Below, piece by piece: positions 47,879 to 59,082 of a stretch of DNA of 64,000 nt (positions are counted from its first letter, which is position 1; each line of letters starts with the position of its first letter). Origin of the DNA: Hyaloscypha bicolor E (taxonomy: Eukaryota; Ascomycota; Leotiomycetes; Helotiales; Hyaloscyphaceae). A program made the translations under genes and the position numbers. The notes beneath the pieces were generated by a model. That model saw only the letters and a list, made by a program, of their open reading frames with translations. It made no database searches and was not told the origin of the DNA. The stretch is from contig NW_020194620.1 of NCBI RefSeq assembly GCF_002865645.1, positions 1,433,353 to 1,497,352 of the forward strand, written 5' to 3'.

Positions 47879-50800
47879 TCAGGCGTAACCATGCGCCGCC
47901 AGCCACTCTGATACCATTTTCGCGTCTCTCTCTTTGTATGCTGCGCGACCAAGGATCGTGTCGCTAATCACCTTGAGGGAACGGTCGTATCCCCTGTTGT
48001 CTCTGCCTTCGAAGAACACCGCGATCTCCTTCTCGGCCTCTCTGTCATTGAACTTGATCAAAGATTGTTTGATAAACCTGTCAAGCACAACCATGTTCTT
48101 TCCAAGCTTCTCCTTGATAGGATCAAAGTTATCTTGAATATACCGCCATAGGCCATTCCGAGTCTTGGAGTTGGCAGCAAGCATGATAGCGCCGGTGTGC
48201 ATATCTTGGGTAGCCACTTCGTTGAAGAGAAACTCTAGATAGTCGGGAAGGAGCTCGGTATCTCGAATTCGGCCCAATGCTCGGAGGGATATCTCTCTTC
48301 CGTCGACCGAAGTGGTTGTCTGCCATTCCTTCTTGAGAGCGGCGTATTCAGATTTGCCCCCCTCACGGATGGCCTAGGACGGATTAGCAACATATTTCAT
48401 TGGAGAGGAGGGAGCCAGGAGGGAGCCGCGAGGATGCCCCATCCTCCCAACTAGTGAGAAAGGGAGCTCAGGATATGGGACAAGTAAATAGGTTCTTTAC
48501 AATACCGAAGATTGCACCACGAAGATTCGGGTCAACATGGCCTTTACCTGTGGTATACAGATCGAACTGGCGCTTGGCCGCAGCAACGACCCTGCAAATT
48601 GTCAGCACATTGCATGGAACAATCTGAGAGCAGTGCTACTCACTGTTCATGCCCATTCATGCCTGCAGAGAGGAGAAGTGCTGCCCTCAATTGCGACGTA
48701 AGAAAATCTTCCTCTCCCTCTGACGACTCCCAACCGATTTTCTCCACAGCGGGAGCAATCAACTTGAGCGTGAATTTCTTCAAGGCATTCATAATAGCTT
48801 CATCTTCCGAGAAAACTGACTTGACCGTGCCAAGCGAACCAAGAATCCGAGACCAGACCAGAAAATTCGTCTCCGATTGGAAGCCTTCAAGAAAGCCCAA
48901 TAAACCAGGTGTCGAAGCTTCGCCCGAGAGGGCCAAAGCACCAGCATCGCCAATCAAACCTGACGCTCAATTAGTCAAGTACTAAAAGGGCACTTTTTAG
49001 TTACTTGCCAATCTTATCACAGATACTCAAGCGATTTATCTGACCTCCAAGCTTGGAAAGTCTCGTGGGAGGTAAGTTTACGCGGTAGAACCCAGCATTG
49101 TCCTTATTGAGCTTGTAGAATGAATCATCAACCTCGCGGATAACATCCTGCTTTTTAGTGAAGGCAATAGATGCAACTGCAGTAGTGCCACTTTTGCCTT
49201 CAAGACCCAGAGGAATCCACCAGGTCGTATTGTCGTCGTTGGCTTTGACATCACCTGTGGAAAGATAGCGTGTTTGCTTGACGCTGATTTGACCAGGGTC
49301 TTCACTGACTGTCAGAACAGGGAATCCGATTGACCGGATCCATGGATCCATAAGAGCTGGAACATCCTCTCCCGATGCCTGGCTGAGAGCGGACCAGAGG
49401 TCATTGGTCTTTGCATTACCGTAGGCATGCGCTTTGAGGTAATTACTCACGCCCTTTAGAAAGGTTTCTTGTCCGAGGTGGTTTGCCAACATTCGAATAA
49501 CAGAACTCCCCTTGAAATAGCTGATATGATCGAAAATTTGGTCTACATCAAGAGCATCTTTGACCGGAACCTCAATTGGATGAGAGCTGCGAAGGGAGTC
49601 TAGAGTGAAGGCAGTTTGCATCCCGTCGGACACAAACTGGGGCCAGACATGCCAATCTGGATGAATATGGTCCGTGGCGAGCCATCCAACCCATGTTGCA
49701 AAGCCTAAAACATCGGCGAGTTAGCATTTCCCTATCCTAAATGTCTCAGGAGCAAGTCGGACAATACAAGCTCTTTTGGGTGGTGTTGAGGGTATAGGGG
49801 ACGAAACAGGAGAATCTTGGAATAAAGGATCTACCCTTCCTCACCTTCGTTGAGCCACAGCTCATTCCACCAGTCCATGGTCACAAGATCTCCAAACCAC
49901 CTGCAGAGTCGGGAGTCAGCAAGTGCCAACGAGATGGAATCTGGGATCGAAGCGAAGCTCCGCATACTGATGTGCTAGCTCATGAGCAACGACATAAGCA
50001 ACTCTGTTCTTGTACTTGATGTCTGAAGCCTTCTCGTCGAACAAAACAGCGGTGGTTCGATAAGTTATCAGTCCCCAGTTCTCCATCCTAGCCATTGTAA
50101 GTAAGCAGAGACAAGTTGGATCTCGACAGCAAAGGGGTAACGGTTTGGGTCCTTACGCTCCGTGAGACTAGAAAAACACTGGTCAGCGGGGAACATCTAC
50201 AAATTATTGAGAGACTTATGATGGCCTGCCTGTGCAGTCAGCTTGTGGGGAATGGGTGAGCACGAGGGTGCAGGGTAGGTTGGTCAGGTTGGGGGTATGA
50301 GGGGGATAAAGGCTTCGAATGTCCGCGAACAAATGGATCAGTCACAGTGGGCACTCACAAATTCATGAACAGCAAGGAGATCACACTTTGGCAATGGATA
50401 ATCAATCTGAAATATCTCGCTGAAGTAGTCAATTATTTGAGGCGCATGGTCAAGAGCGAACTGGGCTTGGCCCTTCAATCCTGCGAGAATCGGTATTAGT
50501 AAAGGTTATAAGCCAAGAAAAGGAACAGTACCCTTCGTGGTGTAAACACGCACTGGCAAATGCTTGCCATTGTAGGTTCGCTTGGTAAAATCTTCAACAT
50601 ATTCGAAGTCTCCCACAGCCCAGGCCAACAGGTAGGTACTCATAATTGGTGTTCTCTCAAATGAAACGATCTTGAATCCGTCTTTGCCCTTCTTGACCGC
50701 CTTCTTAGGCATGTTGCTCAGTGCGACCTGATCTTCTGGGAACTCGATCTGGAAATCAAATGTAGCCTTGAGGTTTGGTTCATCGAAACAGGGAAAGGCC

Positions 50801-51273
50801 CGGCGAGCGTCACAAGATTCAAACTGTGTCGACAACATCACATGGTGCTCACCATCCTTTGGAACTGATGGTGCTGGGGTCACGGTAGGCTTGTACTTTG
50901 ATCGGTAGAACCCAGCCATATCGTTATTGATTGTTCCTTGAAATGAGAGGACAATAGCAGCCTTCTCAGAAAGAGGGATCTCTTCTGGGAAAGACAACGT
51001 GACTCGCTGTCTGGGGACATCATAGGATATTTCCGAGGCCGTAAACGTCTGCTGAGTCTTCGTGTGTTCCAATTTCACCTCGGCACTATGGATCTTGAGC
51101 TGGTGGGAATTCAGAACAATCTCCTTTGAGCTCTTGATGACCTCAGAAAGGATGCTGACAGTTCCCTGATAACCGAAATCACCCCCGAGCTCGAGATCAT
51201 AGATGGAGATGTCATAGTTGATCGGTTTGACAGTATCCGGGAGAATATCCCTGTCGTTGAAGTCGACAGCCAT
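47879..51273 (-). CDS. APE2: M1 zinc aminopeptidase Ape2
   Basis: A puromycin-sensitive-type aminopeptidase (M1) that trims peptides, in yeast Ape2/Aap1. Nine exons: 51273-50532, 50480-50359, 50167-50157, 50087-49968, 49900-49845, 49704-49009, 48959-48644, 48591-48501 and 48373-47879. All frames join, to 2649 nt (882 residues). The GAMEN motif (291-295) is split between the 11-nt exon 3 and exon 4. HELAH is 327-331, with the third zinc ligand Glu350 in WLNEGFATW. Intron 4 falls inside HELAHQ|WFGD. Intron 6 has a GC donor (GCAAGT) and a CAG acceptor; a GT alternative breaks frame. An upstream ATG at 51572 opens a basic, Ser-rich leader without acidic residues that looks like a mitochondrial presequence, but it needs a frame-changing splice to join. 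The start given is the cytosolic-form ATG. Confidence 0.95.
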
Positions 51274-51758
51274 GGCTAGATGTCGAGTGGACTCTGATCT
51301 GAAAGGCCCTCGGACTGGGAAAGAGGTGTTGGTCCGGTCCGTTTCTGCAGACTTCGAATTTTCGTACCGAGATGCCTGACCAAGTTTGGTCCGAATTGGG
51401 CTCTGGGAGTTGGAACTCTGGATTGAGGGGTTGATGAGGTGATCGTTTTTCTGCAAACCAGGTGACAGCTGAGTGTGCGTATTTGGCTCGCACGAAGACT
51501 GGAAACGGTCGTCCGAGATGAGGACAGCACACGAGCTGCGAAGACCGAACACAAACCCGACTTTCGGAACATCGACGGGCTATGAGCAGAAAGGAAGGTC
51601 GCAAGGAGGCGAGCCTACGTTCGGTGGGGAGGGGATCGTTTGGATGCAGCTTCTTGATTGGCCGCCTTGACGCGAGGCTGACAAAGAAAACAAACCCGCA
51701 AACGCCGTGCTGCAAACATGTCGACTCGACACGCCGTATCCAAGAATCCCATCTTACC
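51274..51758. promoter_or_regulatory. Divergent region, APE2 and CENP-W
   Basis: 485 bp between the APE2 cytosolic start and the CENP-W start. It includes a reverse-strand ATG at 51572 with a presequence-like frame, so part may be APE2 leader. If APE2 starts there, only about 190 bp remain for both promoters. Confidence 0.5.
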
Positions 51759-52175
51759 ATGGCCGCCGGTCAAAAGCTCTACCCTCGTGCGACGGTCAAG
51801 AAGATCGTCAAAGCCCATTCGAAACGTAACGTTAGTAAGAATGTTGATGTCCTGGTAGGATTTGTCGACGCGTCTCCCCGTGCAGCAACTAATCGGACTA
51901 TGCAGATTTTCCTCGATTATGCGCTCTTCTTACAAACGTACGCGATTCTATAGATACTCGATGCATCTTTGGGATATATATGTAGGATATTGTGCTGACA
52001 ACGATGCACAGGTTGATGAAGGAAGCTACCATCAACGCGAAGCAGGTTGGTGAACGAGGAATCAGTGGCAAGAGCGTCAAGAAAGTCACAGAGGCGAGCA
52101 TTCAATGCGTCAATCTCAATGGAACACGCTGACAGTTTTCTGCTTTAGATGTCACTCGCAAAGTTCAAGGGTTGA
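51759..52175 (+). CDS. wip1: Kinetochore histone-fold protein CENP-W (Wip1)
   Basis: CENP-W pairs with CENP-T in the inner kinetochore and has a histone fold that binds centromeric DNA. Four exons, 51759-51854, 51906-51937, 52012-52093 and 52149-52175, total 237 nt (78 residues), right for this tiny family. The N-terminus MAAGQKLYPRATVKKIVKAH, a helix with VDVLIFLDYALFLQTLMKEA and GERGISGKSVKKVTE fit the histone fold. The end would be MSLAKFKG. The last intron has a GC donor (GAG|GCGAGC) with a CTGAC branch and a TTTAG acceptor. A GTCAAT donor 15 nt later also keeps frame and would add five residues, and reading through would give a different tail. The final exon is therefore the least sure. 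Confidence 0.85.
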
Positions 52176-52780
52176 AGGCTTGGAACTGGGGAGCAAGGCT
52201 ATATTGCACATGGAGATGGAACCAGACTTTGCAGGCTTGTTTTGATGCTGTGTCTCAAATCGAAGAGAATGAGAGGAGTCGATATTGGAAACTGCGTTGC
52301 AATAAAGGAGATAAAAAGAGGTGGTACACGGAAGTTACGAGGCTGAAGACGGGCCAAGGGAGGCATGTGTGTCCACAAGAGAGGAAACACAGTTGATGAG
52401 TGGTTCCAGGACTTACCAGACAAGAAAATTAAGGCCCATGAACAGTAGAGAGCAATTGATACTCAGATGATACACTCCCGTCCCAGTTGCTGCTGCTTGT
52501 CCGGCGATTATGACTCCAAGGTTCCTTTTGTTTCCTTGCAAGCATTCGCTTAACGAGGCTTGGCAAGATTTTCTGAGAGCTTCCTGTCACCTTGACAGCT
52601 CCACGAACTAAACACAGATCCTACAGAATTCCAGACTGACCAACTCCCTCTCATAACCGAACCTTAATACTTTCTTCGTCCTGATCCCGCAACTCTCCCA
52701 CAAATATTATCCGCATCCACGCACGACCAACCCATTGTACCACAACTAGATCCCCCTCCACAGCGCGAACCTGCTCCACA
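52176..52780. other. Intergenic, CENP-W to Yag7-like gene
   Basis: It contains the CENP-W 3' region and the Yag7-like promoter. Open frames are short and lack protein character. Confidence 0.5.
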
Positions 52781-54510
52781 ATGGCTGCTTCTGCTACCCA
52801 GAACCCACAAGTCAAGTCCGAATCCAAGTCTTCAAAGAAGAAGAAGGCCAAGGCGACCTCTGCCGAGACTGAAGCTTCATCTGCCCCCGCCCCGGTTGCG
52901 GAGGTCACTCCGTCCAATGCTGCAACAGAGAGCAATAATGGTGATGGTGGCTACGAGAGTCCGTACATCAAGGAGCTCTACAAGTGAGTAACTTAAGAAG
53001 CGGGATCTGATAGCGACTAATACTTGCAAGGAACATCCGAAATGTCAACAAGAAGATCGTGAGTCCCCGAATCAACGCAGCTCGATCTCGGCGCTCCTCT
53101 ACTAACTGCACAACCATAGACCAACGCCTCCAAAGTCGACAATATCCTCGCTGAGAACCCTGGCACCACCCTCGACGAGCTGGTAGTTGCGCGAAAGATC
53201 AATGCCGACCAGAAGGCCCAGATCCTAAAGAAGCCACAACTGCAAGCTTCCCTGACGCAACTGGAAGAACAAATCGCCCAATACAAGAAGTTCGACCAGG
53301 AATACAAGGCTAGATCACAAACCGAGAAGGCCGAGTTCGAGAAGACCTTCACTGACAAGGCGAGCAAGGAGTTGGAGGAAGCAGTTGCAGCAGCAAAGTC
53401 CGAGGCTGAGACAAATGCGTTGAAGGAGCAAAAGAACAACCTGCTTCTTCTGTCACAATTCCTTAAATTGGCTGCTATTCGACGAGGCGAGGATGAGGCT
53501 GCGGAGCTTGAGGAGAGCAAGGCATTGGAGGGTCTGTTAGCTCAGGTTTATGCCGGTGATGCTACTGCTGTTTCTGCCATGCTCAACCTCATCCAAGGCT
53601 CCAGTGAGACTATTGTGTCTGTTATGGGAGAAGCCCTAAGCGTTACTTGTATGACAATCCCCCCCCCCCCCTTCATGTTTGGATGGTATCTCACATTTCG
53701 AGTAGATGCCGACATCAAGGCCGCCTCCCTTGCCCAGATTGCTGCTACCCCAATCCTTGAGAGCGAAGTTGAACAGATTCATGAGGTTCCCTCTGTTGAG
53801 CATCCAGTCCAGTCTGACCCTACCATTGTCAACGCTGGTAAGCATGTTCTCGTCTCATTTTTTCTTGTCAGAGAGTGTCGCAGTTCCGATAACTCAATGC
53901 CTCTCTCCTCCAATCCTCAATGTATCAATACTGACTTGTTTATCAGGTCTTACTGAGATCGGCGAGCCTGCCGCAGTTGATTTGACGAATGGCCATAACG
54001 AGTCGGTCTTCGACACCCAGGGCATTCCACAAAATTCCGGATTTGGTGACGGGGCTGCCAACGCTGCTGCTGAGGCCAACTGGGATAACAACAATGATCT
54101 ATCTACCTCTCAGGAGTGGGTTGAGATCCCTCGCGATGCTAATGAGACTGAAACTGGCGTTACTGCTACCCCGGCTGCTCCTTCCAACGTTCAGAGCTGG
54201 GCCGACGACCAGCCTGATAGCCCTGTCGAAGTAAGCTATCGCCCCGTCATTACTTGAGTACTGCTCCTGTGATCTTTAACTAACCACCCTTCTCTCACAG
54301 AAGACCTCTGCTCCAGCAGTCAACAGTAACGATGGCTTCCAAGAAATCAGCCGTAACCGTGGTGGACGAGGTAATTTCCGTGGAGGTCGTGGACGCGGCG
54401 ATGGATTCCAGCGTGGCCGAGGTGGATTCCGAGGCGATGGTTACCGTGGACGAGGTCGGGGTGGAGGCGGTGGAGGTCCTCGTGGAGGTCGTCGCCCAGA
54501 CGAATCCTAA
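52781..54510 (+). CDS. Yag7-like protein with RGG-rich C-terminus
   Basis: Fungal proteins of this type carry a conserved coiled region and an Arg-Gly tail and are thought to bind RNA or ribosomes; the role is not established. Six exons, 52781-52983, 53031-53058, 53120-53648, 53706-53837, 53947-54230 and 54301-54510, total 1386 nt (461 residues). The N-terminus is Lys/Ala/Ser-rich (SKKKKAKATS). The segment SPYIKELYKNIRNVNKKITN begins the conserved part. A long Glu/Lys/Gln coiled coil follows (about 110-190), then an acidic, Asn/Gly-rich low-complexity stretch with QEWVEIPRD and QSWADDQP. The last exon is an RGG box (GGRGNFRGGRGRGDGF). The third intron holds a run of C bases. Family naming is by resemblance. 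Confidence 0.78.
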
Positions 54511-55247
54511 ATGACCAGCCAACTACCGTGAGAACACTGGATTTTTCACGCTCGCTCATGCGTTCTGTGGTCCTTCAAAGTTCACACATGTAATTCTTCT
54601 TGCTCTTTTTGCAGCATCGACGGCGTATGTTGCGGCATTGCATTTGTGTCATGATGGCTGGATAGCCGGGGCTCTCATGCATAGATTGGGAGTGAGCGTT
54701 TATTTGCGTTGTCATACCTGCATAGCATTCTCGGCACTTTCTTCCTAGGGAACTTCAGGGGTGAATGGGAAAAGAAAAGTTGATACCTGCATGGTTGGCA
54801 AAGGGGTGTGTCGTATTTCACCTCGTGAATGGCATTCTCTCTCTCTACCTGTCCCTGCTTGATTGTGCCTTGATTGTCCCTTATTGATATGGTACAATCT
54901 GGACGTCTCCAATTACCCTAGTTACCTTATGGTCCGCCTTTGACTTATTACGGTCAGGGCTGACCTTTTTGCACGCATAAATGGCTTTGATCTCGGCGAG
55001 CTGCGAGTACCAACTATCAGGAGCTCACGTGGTACCCCTTTTCTCTCCATCAAGTCGCTCAAAATAGCGTGAAATTTGGGAAGGCGATATCATATCTATA
55101 TTGAGTTCTGGCAAGAAATAATTCATCCTTCCCACAATTCCAATTCAATGTTCCATCATATTCCTGCTTCTCGTCCATTACTCCTTTGTAATAAAATTAG
55201 CATCCGCGCTGAACGTGGTAATGTTGTCTGCATTGCTTGACGGAGCA
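54511..55247. other. 3' region, no gene recognised
   Basis: It lies between the Yag7-like stop and the DUF4360-like relic. Nothing else is seen. Confidence 0.5.
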
Positions 55248-56000
55248 TTATTCAATCGCTAAGATATTTCTCCCCTCCAGTTTAGATTTCATGAGCACTT
55301 GCTTGGGGCCGCAAGGCTGCCATGCAAGGTTTACCTGCTTGTCGAAATGAACTGTAGCGTCGTCGTCTGAGAGCTCACCGGCGGCAATGGCAGGAGCACC
55401 TCTCTCGTTTGAGAGGCCAATACGGTTATTGACGTTAAGAATACCATTAACTCCACAGGGCGACCTGGAAAATATTGAGTCAGTATTACTCAAGACCAAA
55501 AGTGGGGATACAGTGAGATGCTGAAAGAAAGGGTGGAGTGCGTACCAGATTGCAGACGCTGACTTGACTATATCAACCTTCTCGTAGGCGCTGCCTTGGT
55601 TCCAATCGGTGCTGGTATCACTATCTGATATGTAATTTCTTGTCTCCGCAGTTTTAGAAGCGGCTTGAGAGAAGAAATAGGCCGAGATGAAACTAATATT
55701 GACGCAAGGGTCCAGTCTTGCCCACCCCGAGGATTCTTGGCTTCTAGAAACTTACCTGCTTTGTTCCGTCGGTTTGCGAAGCGCTTGGGCCAATGAAAGC
55801 TTGGAATTTGTCGAATACAAAGGTGACGATTTCTCTATCCTTAGAGAATTGGGTGTTCACAGTCCCTTGAGGACTATCTGGTTACCGAATTAGCATTCCT
55901 GACAATATACATTCTCAATGCACTGCAGGTCTTTCGCTCAATGCTTGTGATGGAAGAAGGCAGTGGCGGCCCGTCAACATAAATATCCACTGATGCTTTT
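55248..56000 (-). pseudogene. DUF4360-like secreted protein relic
   Basis: DUF4360 proteins are small secreted fungal proteins of unknown function. The reverse strand shows, in order, PQGTVNTQFSKD, VTFVFDKFQAFIGPSASQ and GTKQ, then a GTAAGT donor, ESSGWARLDPCVNISFISAY, a segment ending KSASAIW (split by an 82-nt intron), SPCGVNGILNVNNRIGLS and a C-terminal NLAWQPC. The order is that of DUF4360. The stretch normally starting Asn-Cys-Gln after GTKQ, about 25 residues plus the intron end, is missing. The only nearby acceptor (ATTAG) puts the next exon out of frame. The first Cys-Pro junction also lacks a usable donor, and no signal peptide was found. An internal deletion has probably killed the gene. 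The upstream end is approximate. Confidence 0.6.
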
Positions 56001-56311
56001 AGACAGTAATGAATAGAACTACAAGACAATTTTCCCGAACACACACCTAGCATGCCACTTGTCTGAAGTCTTCGACATAGCACGCACCTAACCGATCCCA
56101 CAACCTTTCGTCCCTTCAAACTCTTTGATATATTAAGCTTGATTCCGCTTCGTATCTTTCCCAGCAGCACTCTTCACTTCTCAACTCAAACTCAAGGATC
56201 GAGCTTCCCATAAGCACACCCATATCGCGAATCAACCATCAATCTACTAGTTCACACGGTACAACCACCATATCCGCTGTCTCATCAAGGCGCCCAAGGT
56301 TCCCTCCACAT

Positions 56312-56917
56312 ATGATGGAAGACCGCCCTTCCTACATGAAACAATTCCTCCAGTTTGACCTGACCCACCTCCTAACTCTGCAGTCTCAGCTTCGAAACTT
56401 TAAGCTGCAGTCTCAGCTCCACCCAATCGAGACCAAGATCACCTCTGCCGCGTCACTCCAAAAGCCTGACATGAAAACCCATTCCGTCTACGATCTCTCT
56501 GGAATCAACAACTGGACCAAGGAGGACGAGGCGGACAAGAGGAAGAAGGACAAGGGCGAGGTAGCAGAAGAGAAGACTGATGCCTTTTATATCTACGATC
56601 CAACCATGTTCCCCGTCCTTATTTCCAGTCCAAGCAACGACAATGTAGCCAACCGCGACCTCATGCTGGCGCAGTTCGAAAAGCTTACGAAAGAGGAACT
56701 TGATCTTCTTGTCAATAAGGCCAACGAGGAATTCTCCATGATGGTCAATTGTCCCAGATGCAAGCGGACACATTCGAAGTGCATGTATCCGGCTATCACG
56801 ACCATGTTGGTTGAGCTGCAAATGAAGATGCGTCAAGCGGATCCGACGAAAGTTACGCGACTGGTGATTGATAAGTGGTCGGAGACTTTTGAGAAAGTGT
56901 ACGATGCGTACCAGTGA
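56312..56917 (+). CDS. Uncharacterised 201-residue protein
   Basis: A single uninterrupted frame from ATG 56312 (a second ATG follows directly) to a stop at 56917; I do not recognise it. The N-terminus has two near copies of a Leu-Gln-Ser-Gln-Leu segment (about 24-41). A Lys/Glu-rich charged stretch (about 69-92) follows, then FYIYDPTMFPVLIS. Farther on is a cluster CPRCKRTHSKC (about 147-157) that might bind zinc although only three Cys and one His are present. A helical C-terminus (LVIDKWSETFEKVYDAYQ) ends it. There is no signal peptide or membrane span. Protein-like composition and clean codon texture suggest a real gene, but no function can be given. Confidence 0.6.
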   Translation: MMEDRPSYMKQFLQFDLTHLLTLQSQLRNFKLQSQLHPIETKITSAASLQKPDMKTHSVYDLSGINNWTKEDEADKRKKDKGEVAEEKTDAFYIYDPTMFPVLISSPSNDNVANRDLMLAQFEKLTKEELDLLVNKANEEFSMMVNCPRCKRTHSKCMYPAITTMLVELQMKMRQADPTKVTRLVIDKWSETFEKVYDAYQ

Positions 56918-59082
56918 GAGTGGGTTGAGACCAGTGGTGCTTGTGATAGGGTTGTGGAGGCGAAGCATGATAATAAAATGACTTGGGTATGTGCTTTTTC
57001 GGGCTTCACCTCTCTTGTGCAAATGTCCCGCAAGTTGTGGTCATTCCAGTTCTCCAGGAAGAAATGCTAACTCTGGGGTTACGTAGGTCTTTGATTATGA
57101 CAAGACTGTGTTGTTTTGGGGTCTTGATGACGCAGAGTAACTTTCGAGCCCTAAGCAGTACTCGTGGGTTGTTGGTCATTAATGGCAGAGCTGCGAGCAT
57201 TTTCGACTGTGGGATTGGGAGTTCGTGTAGAGATGGCTTTTCTTTTGCTGGAAGGTGGGGGCAAATTTCAACTTTGAAGTGCTTACATGGAGTCTGAGAA
57301 ACCTGTGGCTGCTGGTGTACGGAACAAAAGAGATAGAGCCATAAGGCCCGCACAGAGAACGAAATCTGCCGATTATTGGGTCACATGCCTTATCGAGTCT
57401 TATCTGGATGTGAAGATTTTGATCGATTGTTTTCGTCCCATCGTGGAGAGTGAAGCCTGAACAAGATCCCATCCATCTCAACTTGATAGTACCAAGACCA
57501 TGACGAACATTGTTCATCTGCCGTGATCACACATGGCAGCCACGTGGAGCAGAGAGAGAGGAAGTTGAGGAAGAAGCTGCGATTTCTCCGGATCTTCGGC
57601 ATTCAAGCTCTTGAGCATGGACGATGTAGTGGCACAGTGTGGACATTACCTAAGCTGTACCTGTAGACCCAAGTCGGAGTGCCTGGCCTTGTCCACGGGG
57701 CTGTGAAGGCATTCGTTTGCACCACATGGGAGGTTGCATCGTGTGTTTGGCAAAGATGGCGTTTGTCTTGATCCCAGATCGCACCGAATTACTGATCAGG
57801 CTTCCCCACACAGCTCTTGCCATGGGAGAGCAGCCGGTAGCAAGATTGATTGGCTCGTGTCAGAGGGCTCAGGGTGGTTGCCCCACGCACGCTAGAATCC
57901 CGATGGGAAAAGGAAGAAGCTTATTCCAACGTATCACGGCTTTGGCTTTCATCTGATAACGTGGGGTCCAGGGACGGGGCATGGCTCTGACGTGCAGGTA
58001 TTCCAGGTACAACGTGAATAATCGACAACACTTTCCGCCAAGTTGACTTGAGCCATGAAATCTGACGTGGTATGTGCACAGAATGGCAGTTGGGTACAAA
58101 GAGCTGAGCGACCTCAACTTTTGAGGGGATCGAGCATCGCTGCGACACTGGGGGAGGTTGGCCGCTCACAGTGACAAGGAGCCTTTTACCAACGATTGGA
58201 CAGGATGTTGCAAATATCATCGATTGCACCGTATGCTGAGAGTACTATTCTCCCAAATAGAGGGCAAGCTCTGCAATAGCCCAACTTGGCCAGCTAGAAT
58301 GCAATGCGAGTCCGGAAGCACCAGCGAGAGGGGTGGTCGTTGAAGCCGAGTTGCTCGATTGGTGGGTGATCGGGAAGCCTGCATGAGATTCCGTCCGCGC
58401 CTGAAAATAGCATCGCGTCACTACCAGCATTTTGGACATGGGAAAGTATGCATTATTTTGTACAGCAAAGCTTGGGAGATAGAATTGCGGGATGGAGGAG
58501 AGATTGAATAACCTCGGTTGCGCGAGTTGTCGAAAAGTTCGTGACTGTGGTTATCTTGTAATCACGGCAGTCTTCTCGATACAATCAATACTGTACCATC
58601 TGCATCAACATCAGATTCAAGCAATGATTGTCGATATGTCCCGGTGCATATCGAGGCAAGAAGGGGGAGAGGCTCAAATGCGATTGTGAAGCATTCACTC
58701 CAAGAGGAGGGAGGAATTTGAAAAGCGGGTCGGCGGCTTGCGCCTTCCCTAAAGAGGCTAGAATATGATTCGATTGTTCGATTAATGGTGCTGGGCTGGA
58801 TTCAAGACGATGTCCGGCGCCCTCCATCCGCGAGAGAGAACGACGACGTCCTTTCTCTTTACCACCCATCAACATCGCGGACACCCTCCTGCACACGTCC
58901 AGCTTACGCCCAACAATTGGTGACGTCTCGACAATTGCTGCGAGTCTTCTCTCGCGAATCGTTCGTTCGCAGCGCCAGCTTTCCAATTCGCGCCCCCCCT
59001 CCCTCAACGCAATCCACAATCCCTCGACGCCTATTCTACGACACGGACATTCAATACTCGGTCTTATGAGGTGCCTCTAGCT
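56918..59082. other. Intergenic, upstream of the demethylase
   Basis: About 2.2 kb. Several open frames occur on both strands without recognisable protein features. The right part is the demethylase promoter and leader. Confidence 0.45.

Noticed and set aside
51212..51760. 182-codon reverse frame over the APE2 leader
   Set aside because: It runs past the APE2 start in another frame without targeting or domain features; only the ATG at 51572 looked meaningful.
53655..53670. Run of C in a Yag7-like intron
   Set aside because: It is a short homopolymer within a normal GTATGA...TAG intron and needs no special explanation.
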